Positions 6,741-11,236 of a DNA stretch of 12,314 nucleotides are shown piece after piece (the first letter of the stretch is position 1; each line of letters begins with the position of its first letter). The stretch comes from CAYPEK01 sp964409645 (GTDB taxonomy: Bacteria; UBP15; UBA6099), in NCBI GenBank assembly GCA_964409645.1, contig CAYPEK010000121.1:1-12314 (forward strand). The letters are read 5' to 3'. The translations under genes and the position numbers were made by a program. Under the pieces are notes generated by a model that had not been told where the DNA came from, did no database searches, and saw only the letters and a list, made by a program, of their open reading frames with translations.

Positions 6741-7358
6741 TCAGCCAAGCAAGTTATAAAACACATCAAAAGCTAAAGTGTATGGCAAAAACGAAACGAT
6801 CTTTCCGAGCAATTCTGGCAAAACCTTAATGGAATAGAATATAGGGCAAAGCAAAACAGCCCCCGTGCCGAACAAGTTCATGAGAAGTGACCCGTGGCTT
6901 GTGTCTTTCGCCGACTTTCCTATCAATATGCCGAACAGCGAAAAAACGCAGGAAGTCAACACAATCGCGGCCATGGTTTTGTATGAATATACGAACGAAA
7001 AATGGGACAGTTTAAGAACCGCCAACAGGACGTGAACGTTCATCGTGGACTGAACTACCGAAACGATAGTGATTCCCGAATAATATATCATTGGATGGAG
7101 CGGCATTGTTTTCATGAGCTGAACTCTCTTTTGAAAACGATCCGTCATAATCCAATATGCCGTGGCATTGATCGAAACGATGGAGATGGAAAGTACGGTT
7201 GCGCCGGCGACCAGCCTCAAAGGGTCGGCGCCGCCCCCGACGACTTTTATAAAAAAGATCGATCCCACAGGAAAAAAGATCGAATACAGAAAAAACCACA
7301 AGAACCAGCTTTTTATCTGAAGAAAATAAATCTTCGAAATGGTAAGTGCGTGAGCCAT
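6741..7358 (-). CDS. ABC-2-type transporter permease, probably C-terminally shortened
   Basis: This 205-residue polytopic membrane protein has hydrophobic segments at about 17-37 (WFLWFFLYSIFFPVGSIFFI), 46-70, 90-112, 124-146 (MAAIVLTSCVFSLFGILIG) and 158-180. Together with KSAKDTSHGSLLMNLFGTGAVLLCPIFYS and LPYTLAFDVFYNLLG, this is the ABC-2 (DrrB/NodJ-like) permease pattern. Such permeases usually run about 240-260 residues and end with one more membrane helix after the LLG position. Here a TGA follows immediately, and the next codons in frame are not hydrophobic. The final helix therefore seems to be lost, close to the junction with the kinase remnant. Its ATG overlaps the stop of the ATPase gene by one base, so the two form one transporter. 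Expected role: export, or self-protection, of the cluster's product. Confidence 0.75.
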   Translation of the reverse strand: MAHALTISKIYFLQIKSWFLWFFLYSIFFPVGSIFFIKVVGGGADPLRLVAGATVLSISIVSINATAYWIMTDRFQKRVQLMKTMPLHPMIYYSGITIVSVVQSTMNVHVLLAVLKLSHFSFVYSYKTMAAIVLTSCVFSLFGILIGKSAKDTSHGSLLMNLFGTGAVLLCPIFYSIKVLPELLGKIVSFLPYTLAFDVFYNLLG

Positions 7359-8206
7359 CAGTATCTGTTGCTCCCGAGAAGTTCAAAATATACATTTTCA
7401 AGAGAAATGGTTGCCAAAGAAAAACCATCGATTTTTTTCATCCTGATAAAATCAACGGCCGTGCCGATGTCTTCGAAGTATTTCGTGATTTGGGTCTGAT
7501 CGCTGACTTTCTTCATTTTCAGTTCAAAACGATTTTTCAGTGTCGCGCTGAGAGATGAGATCGTTCCCAAGTGTCTGATCTTGCCGCTGGAGATTATTCC
7601 AACTCTGTCGGACATATATTCCGCTTCTTCGAGCTGATGGGTTGACAGTAATATCGTTGTTCCTTCTTTTTTCTTTTCTTTCAGCATAGCCCAGACATTT
7701 CGCCTTGCCTCCGGGTCGAGGCCGGTGCCCGGTTCATCGAGAATCAGAACCGGAGGGCTCCCAAGCAGTGCGGTGGCCAGCAGGACTTGCTTCTTTAACC
7801 CGAAAGATAGCTCGCCGATTTTTTTGTTCTTGTGTTCATCGAGCTTCAGGCTGGTGATTATGTTTCGCACGCAGTCGCGGCCGCTGATTTCTTTCAGCTT
7901 CGAGAAGATTTTAATATGCTGTTTGACCGTTAAGTGCTCAAACATACCACAATCCTGCGGCATTATACCCATCATTTTTTTTGCTTCGGCGGGTTTTAAT
8001 GCCACGTCGATTCCAAGAACTCGGATATTGCCTTTAGTCGGTTTTAATTCGGTTGTTATCTGGTTAATGAGCGTCGATTTTCCGGCGCCGTTCGGACCTA
8101 GAAGGCAAAAGCATTCACCCTGATTTACCTTTAAATTAATATCGTCATTCGCCAGTATGCCTGAAGCGAATGCCTTGGTCAGATGTGAGATGTCTATTGC
8201 CGACAT
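7358..8206 (-). CDS. ABC transporter ATP-binding protein
   Basis: This 282-residue ATPase pairs with the downstream permease. Motifs are in order: Walker A GPNGAGKST (37-45), Q-loop MPQ (Gln84), signature ELSFGLKKQ (132-140), Walker B VLILDEP (153-159) with catalytic Glu158, D-loop GLDPEA, and H-loop His190 in STHQLEEAE. The signature has Phe in place of the usual second Ser/Gly (LSFGL for LSGGQ), a mild deviation. The roughly 80-residue C-terminal tail after the catalytic core is typical of DrrA/CcmA-type exporters. I chose the ATG at 8206, preceded by GGGTAAAG, over an in-frame TTG at 8233 that has no ribosome-binding site. It lies 27 bases after the 68-residue gene in the same operon. Confidence 0.9.
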   Translation of the reverse strand: MSAIDISHLTKAFASGILANDDINLKVNQGECFCLLGPNGAGKSTLINQITTELKPTKGNIRVLGIDVALKPAEAKKMMGIMPQDCGMFEHLTVKQHIKIFSKLKEISGRDCVRNIITSLKLDEHKNKKIGELSFGLKKQVLLATALLGSPPVLILDEPGTGLDPEARRNVWAMLKEKKKEGTTILLSTHQLEEAEYMSDRVGIISSGKIRHLGTISSLSATLKNRFELKMKKVSDQTQITKYFEDIGTAVDFIRMKKIDGFSLATISLENVYFELLGSNRY

Positions 8207-8233
8207 AAAAGTCTTTACCCGATGTAACGGCAA

Positions 8234-8440
8234 TTATTCCGAAACAGCATGAAGTGTGCTTGTTGGTCTTCCGTCAGGGATGTATTGAAAGGACGGCTGA
8301 TAAACAACTTTGCTGTCGTTTTCACGTTCGAGAGTTAGGGAGAAATTTGCTAATTTCTCAATTTTTTCCTCGGACAGATAACCTTCATTAAACAAGCAGT
8401 TAAGGTATCTTATCGTGTTGATGTAAAGCGTGGCGCTCAT
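8234..8440 (-). CDS. Small hypothetical protein, 68 residues
   Basis: I recognise no family. Residues 1-40 look helical and amphipathic (LYINTIRYLNCLFNEGYLSEEKIEKLANFSLTLE as two helices, with one Cys at 15). The remaining 28 residues are extended and rich in Pro, Ser and Tyr, ending DGRPTSTLHAVSE. The ATG is preceded by a modest AGG about eight bases away (GTAGGTTCCTTT). It sits between the regulator (32-base gap) and the ABC ATPase (27-base gap), so it is almost certainly in their operon. It could be an accessory or immunity protein, or a second ribosomal-peptide substrate with a helical leader and a flexible tail. Nothing in the sequence decides between these. Confidence 0.6.
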   Translation of the reverse strand: MSATLYINTIRYLNCLFNEGYLSEEKIEKLANFSLTLERENDSKVVYQPSFQYIPDGRPTSTLHAVSE

Positions 8441-8472
8441 AAAGGAACCTACTTTCTATTTTTTTGGGCTGA

Positions 8473-8883
8473 TTAACTCCCCTTTATTAACCTGAGTGAT
8501 TCATGGACTTTTTTTCTTGTTTTTAAAAGCGTGTCTATATCCGAAGCTTCGGATAGGGTCATAGCCATTTGCAGCATGATTCTTCTTCTGTCTTTCGGCA
8601 TCAGCCTGAACATTTCAATCAAAGAACGTTCGTCCGATTCCAAACTGAAGGGGAAATCATTATTTTCAATTCTGTAGGAAAGAGTTTTCTCGGCTAATAC
8701 TCCCAAATCTATCTTATATACTTTCGAGAATGCGTAAGCTGCCTTTAATGATAATCTCCGTTCGCCTTTCTCGATTCTTGATATAGTCGTTTTATCGAGC
8801 AACCCATTCGATTGATGCACAACAGTTTGTATGCTCAAACCTAGTTGCTTTCGTATATCTCTTAATAACGGTCCTGCATTCAT
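8473..8883 (-). CDS. XRE-family transcriptional regulator
   Basis: This is a 136-residue DNA-binding protein. Residues about 5-62 form the XRE/Cro-C1 helix-turn-helix: PLLRDIRKQLGLSIQTVVHQ, then LLDKTTISRIEKGERRLS as recognition helix and following turn, then a helix and YKIDLGVLAEK. The C-terminal 70 residues (SDERSLIEMFRLMPKDRRRIMLQMAMTLSE) are helical and may serve for dimerisation or sensing; no TPR array is visible. The start is the ATG at 8883, which has GGGG ten bases upstream. The longer open frame to 9075 would translate through operator-like repeats and a low-complexity hydrophobic stretch, so I reject it. The gene is first in the minus-strand operon and diverges from the GNAT gene. 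Its likely binding sites are the three repeats at 9020-9129. Confidence 0.88.
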   Translation of the reverse strand: MNAGPLLRDIRKQLGLSIQTVVHQSNGLLDKTTISRIEKGERRLSLKAAYAFSKVYKIDLGVLAEKTLSYRIENNDFPFSLESDERSLIEMFRLMPKDRRRIMLQMAMTLSEASDIDTLLKTRKKVHESLRLIKGS

Positions 8884-8944
8884 ATTAAATAACCCCAAAA
8901 GCATACATAACAACATAAGCAGATAATGAATAGAGCAATTTTCG

Positions 8945-8954
8945 TGCCTAGGCA
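8945..8954. repeat. 10-bp perfect palindrome TGCCTAGGCA
   Basis: TGCCTAGGCA is fully self-complementary and lies 61 bases upstream of the regulator start, in its probable leader or promoter. The CCTAGG core recurs in both arms of the inverted repeat around the peptide gene (9853-9864 and 9996-10007). A regulatory role is possible but unsupported otherwise. Confidence 0.35.
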
Positions 8955-9019
8955 AAAAGACAAAAATATACATGTAAATAAATGTAATTTCATGCGAGAA
9001 AGTTGCTACTCGGTTGTGT

Positions 9020-9037
9020 ATAGCCACAATTTGCGGC
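9020..9037 (-). promoter_or_regulatory. Operator-like repeat, copy 1
   Basis: Read on the minus strand this is GCCGCAAATTGTGGCTAT. The first 15 bases form an imperfect palindrome, GCCGC-N5-GTGGC. It matches copies 2 and 3 at most positions. The centre is 21 bp from that of copy 2, two helical turns, consistent with side-by-side binding of a dimeric repressor in the divergent promoter region. Confidence 0.6.
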
Positions 9038-9043
9038 ACCGCC

Positions 9044-9061
9044 GCCACAAATAGTGGCAAT
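9044..9061 (+). promoter_or_regulatory. Operator-like repeat, copy 2
   Basis: GCCACAAATAGTGGCAAT. Its first 15 bases are a perfect 5-bp inverted repeat around AAATA (GCCAC-AAATA-GTGGC). This is the best-formed of the three copies. Confidence 0.62.
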
Positions 9062-9067
9062 TGCGAG

Positions 9068-9081
9068 TTCGGCATGCCGAA
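9068..9081. repeat. 14-bp perfect palindrome TTCGGCATGCCGAA
   Basis: TTCGGCATGCCGAA is self-complementary over all 14 bases and lies between operator-like copies 2 and 3. It differs in sequence from those repeats, so if it is a protein site it would belong to a different regulator. Confidence 0.45.
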
Positions 9082-9111
9082 TATCGATAGCCATAAAAAT
9101 AAGCAATTTTT

Positions 9112-9129
9112 GCCAAAAATAGTGGCTAT
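9112..9129 (+). promoter_or_regulatory. Operator-like repeat, copy 3
   Basis: GCCAAAAATAGTGGCTAT, one inverted-repeat mismatch (GCCAA against GTGGC). It shares the GTGGCTAT end with copy 1. It is centred 68 bp from copy 2 and about 100 bp before the GNAT start, so it is the copy nearest the plus-strand genes. A degenerate fourth half-site (GCCATAAAAATA) starts near 9090. No confident -35/-10 pair could be chosen in 8884-9218. Confidence 0.58.
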
Positions 9130-9218
9130 GTAATAGTGCTTGCTCCAAAATTAACTTACTTTTGGCGTCTTTAATTGTCTTGGCAAGAATTTTGTCTTTT
9201 TTGTGCTTGGGGGGAATT

Positions 9219-9869
9219 ATGAATCAGGAAATAGTCAATCTGCGAAGAATCGAAAAAGAAGACATAGTTCTGCTTTACAAATGGAGCAGAAATCAGGAAT
9301 TGGGCTTTTTCAACGCATTTGCAAATAACATTTCCATGATAGAACTGGAAAAGCAGTACGATGCAAAACTGGCCGATAACTCAATACTCGATTATTTAAT
9401 CCTATTGGGAGAAGAGGAGAACCCGGTAGGATTCTGCGGAATCAAAGATATTAACTGGATAGACAGATCGGGAGAGATGTTTGTTTCGGTGTGCGAGAAG
9501 GATGCGCGGGAAAAGGGAGTCGCATATTCCGCGTTGCTTCATCTCGCGGTGATCGCTTTTTATGAAATGAACCTGAACAGAGTTTTCGGGAAAGTAGCGT
9601 CCAACAACAAAAGGTCGGGGAACCTCATGGAGCAGTGTGGGTTGGTTCGTGAAGGGACTCTCCGCGAAGCGCATTACCACCACGATCATTACTATGATGT
9701 TCACATCTACGGGCTTCTGAAAAAAGAGGCTACTCCTTTGTTGAGTTTTGCTCTCTCGAAAGTTGTGAGCCACTATTCGAGCGGATGCACGGACGAGGCA
9801 TTGGAAAAAATGAAAACCGTGATCAACAAGATTGGTGACAATGCTGAAATGACCCTAGGGGCTTTTTAG
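9219..9869 (+). CDS. GNAT N-acetyltransferase (RimJ/RimL type)
   Basis: This 216-residue acetyl-CoA-dependent N-acetyltransferase opens with LRRIEKEDIVLLYKWSRNQE, as usual for the RimJ/RimL group. The acetyl-CoA loop is EKDAREKGVAYSAL (R97-x2-G100-x-A102). It continues with NLNRVFGKVASNNKRSGNLME and the characteristic GLVREGTLREAHYHHDHYYDVHIYGLL. The family acetylates protein or peptide N-termini, amino sugars or small amines. A C-terminal extension of about 40 residues after the catalytic fold (from 171, ending MTLGAF) is unusual and ends within one arm of an inverted repeat. The ATG at 9219 has a GGGGGG ribosome-binding site five bases away and is preferred over TTG at 9162. As first gene of the plus-strand operon it may acetylate the 18-residue peptide or protect against it. 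The substrate is inferred from context only. Confidence 0.88.
   Translation: MNQEIVNLRRIEKEDIVLLYKWSRNQELGFFNAFANNISMIELEKQYDAKLADNSILDYLILLGEEENPVGFCGIKDINWIDRSGEMFVSVCEKDAREKGVAYSALLHLAVIAFYEMNLNRVFGKVASNNKRSGNLMEQCGLVREGTLREAHYHHDHYYDVHIYGLLKKEATPLLSFALSKVVSHYSSGCTDEALEKMKTVINKIGDNAEMTLGAF
9853..9864. repeat. Inverted repeat, left arm
   Basis: CCCTAGGGGCTT encodes the last sense codons of the GNAT gene just before its TAG. It is the exact reverse complement of 9996-10007. The first eight bases are themselves a palindrome (CCCTAGGG). In RNA the two arms could pair over 12 bp and loop out the peptide gene. Confidence 0.75.
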
Positions 9870-9899
9870 TTCGTTACCCCGCATTATGAAAAAAAGCGA

Positions 9900-9907
9900 A
9901 AGGAGGT
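9900..9907 (+). promoter_or_regulatory. Consensus Shine-Dalgarno site of the 18-codon ORF
   Basis: AAGGAGGT is a full anti-Shine-Dalgarno match, seven bases before the ATG at 9915. It is the best ribosome-binding site in the window and the main argument that the following tiny ORF is translated. Confidence 0.8.
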
Positions 9908-9914
9908 AAAAAAC

Positions 9915-9971
9915 ATGAAGATCGTATCGAAGAAAAAAATCGTTAAAAGAACATGCGTATCATTCAAATGA
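9915..9971 (+). CDS. 18-residue peptide, candidate RiPP precursor
   Basis: The ORF encodes MKIVSKKKIVKRTCVSFK. It is too short for standard gene callers, but it has a consensus ribosome-binding site and lies alone between the GNAT and radical SAM/SPASM genes, 45 bases after the one and 44 before the other. It is strongly basic (seven Lys/Arg), with a single Cys14 and a C-terminal TCVSFK. Very short precursors directly upstream of radical SAM/SPASM enzymes are known (PqqA is about 23 residues), so a peptide of this size is plausible as substrate. Cys14, Phe17 or the Lys residues are natural candidates for thioether or carbon-carbon crosslinking. There is no GG-type leader or cleavage motif. 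The alternative is a leader peptide controlling translation of the radical SAM gene, which the flanking inverted repeat would also fit. Confidence 0.65.
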   Translation: MKIVSKKKIVKRTCVSFK

Positions 9972-9995
9972 AATGAACGGTTTGAAGTTGCATTT

Positions 9996-10007
9996 AAGCC
10001 CCTAGGG
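9996..10007. repeat. Inverted repeat, right arm over the radical SAM ribosome-binding site
   Basis: AAGCCCCTAGGG is the exact reverse complement of 9853-9864. Its last four bases, AGGG (10004-10007), are the only plausible Shine-Dalgarno sequence for the ATG at 10016. Pairing of the two arms would bury that site. Confidence 0.72.
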
Positions 10008-10015
10008 ATATTTTT

Positions 10016-11236
10016 ATGAAACTGTCACCTTATTGTAAGAAAGTAGCGAACACTTCGGCTCCGTCTCTTTTCAACATGCTGACTCGCGAGGAAATAACGG
10101 TCACGAGCGAGTTGTGTGATGCGTTGGAAAAGAGAGAGTTCGACAGCTTCCCCTGCGAGCTGGAAAAGGAACTGACGGACTCCAGCATACTTGTTCCGGA
10201 TGACTTTGATGCTGAAAGCAATCTCTTGTCCCTCTGGAATGAAGAGACGTCAGTCGGAGACAGACTCGATATCACCTACGCGCTCACATACAGATGCAAC
10301 ATGAGATGCGGATATTGCATTCAGTCGGGCGTGAACGGGGAGAGCGAGTGCGGGAGCGGCGAATTCCTGAAATGGGTGGCGTATTTGCTCGAAATGAGGA
10401 AACCGAAGAATTTCAATCTTACATTCTTCGGCGGGGAACCCTTGTTGAAAAGGGGTGATATATCCGATATTTCATCTTCGTTGCATCAACTATGCGCAAA
10501 CACGGAAATCGATTTCGGATTCAGCGTTATATCCAACGGAACTCTCATCAACGCCGAAGATGTAAAACTCTGGAAATCTCAAGGACTCGAAAGTCTCGAC
10601 ATAACAATCGACGGTATAAGAGAGAATCACGATCGGAAAAGAATATATGGAAACGGCGCCGGAACTTTCGACGACATAATCGGCAATCTCAAAAAAATCA
10701 GAGGAGATGTTTCGGTCAACATCATTTCAAACCTTGCGCCTGAAAGTGCCGACTACGGTGATTTTCTCTTTCTTCTTTCGGATTTGAGAGATGAGATAGG
10801 TTTGAACGCTGTAAGATTCAAGCCTTATTACGAAGGTATGTCGGGTGGTTGCTTTTTCGGCGAATCCCATGTGGAGACGATGAAAAAAATAGAAGCAGAG
10901 GCCCGTGCGCTTTCGCTTCCCGTGGAATCGGGATGCATTCTCGGCCCGTGCGGTTTTTTCGATAATAATACATTTGCTGTGTCTCCGAGCGGAGATATTT
11001 ATCCGTGCACGCCGTTCTTCGGCGACAGAAGGTATAGTTTGGGAACGATTAAAGGTGCGTTTGAACTTGATAAAAAGCATTCATTAAAAGATAATCTTTC
11101 AGAGGAATGTCTCGTTTGTACTTATTGCCCCGTTTGTTTCGGGGGATGTCGTTATATATCACTTAAGGCTAAAGGCAATGTTTCGTCTCCTACGTGCGAA
11201 AAAAGATTTTTCGAAGGTTATTTCCGCGACATGTAA
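10016..11236 (+). CDS. Radical SAM/SPASM peptide maturase
   Basis: This is a 406-residue iron-sulfur enzyme. Residues 1-80 form an N-terminal region like the peptide-binding segment of RiPP maturases (SLFNMLTREEITVTSELCDAL). The radical SAM core begins with Cys94-x3-Cys98-x2-Cys101 (CNMRCGYC), which ligates the SAM-binding 4Fe-4S cluster. FFGGEPLL (137-144), SNGTLI (173-178) and DITIDG (195-200) are standard core strands. The C-terminal SPASM domain has Cys312, G326-x4-Cys331, then Cys365-x2-Cys368-x5-Cys374-x3-Cys378 and Cys394, enough for two auxiliary clusters. Cys307 and Cys371 are extra cysteines. Such enzymes generate a 5'-deoxyadenosyl radical and crosslink or epimerise ribosomal peptides. 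Length is normal. Its 3' end overlaps the binding-protein gene. The domain call is certain; the peptide substrate is inferred from the adjacent 18-codon ORF. Confidence 0.93.
   Translation: MKLSPYCKKVANTSAPSLFNMLTREEITVTSELCDALEKREFDSFPCELEKELTDSSILVPDDFDAESNLLSLWNEETSVGDRLDITYALTYRCNMRCGYCIQSGVNGESECGSGEFLKWVAYLLEMRKPKNFNLTFFGGEPLLKRGDISDISSSLHQLCANTEIDFGFSVISNGTLINAEDVKLWKSQGLESLDITIDGIRENHDRKRIYGNGAGTFDDIIGNLKKIRGDVSVNIISNLAPESADYGDFLFLLSDLRDEIGLNAVRFKPYYEGMSGGCFFGESHVETMKKIEAEARALSLPVESGCILGPCGFFDNNTFAVSPSGDIYPCTPFFGDRRYSLGTIKGAFELDKKHSLKDNLSEECLVCTYCPVCFGGCRYISLKAKGNVSSPTCEKRFFEGYFRDM

Noticed and set aside
6588..6776. 62-codon plus-strand ORF opposite the kinase/permease junction
   Set aside because: No ribosome-binding site, no family resemblance, and it lies antisense to the kinase remnant's likely missing piece.
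8884..9075. N-terminal extension of the XRE regulator to 9075
   Set aside because: It would be translated from operator-like repeats and a hydrophobic low-complexity stretch. The ATG at 8883 has a better ribosome-binding site and matches the usual start of the domain.
9181..9195. Sigma54-like promoter TGGCAAG-N4-TTGT before the GNAT gene
   Set aside because: The -12 element lacks the usual GC (TTGT for TTGC), and no enhancer-binding protein or upstream activator site is evident.
9886..9909. 7-codon ORF (MKKSERR) ending in the Shine-Dalgarno sequence of the peptide gene
   Set aside because: Its AGG AGG codons are simply the ribosome-binding site. It has no ribosome-binding site of its own and is too short to assess.
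9973..10005. 10-codon ORF (MNGLKLHLSP) after the peptide gene
   Set aside because: No ribosome-binding site and it terminates inside the inverted-repeat arm; most likely chance.
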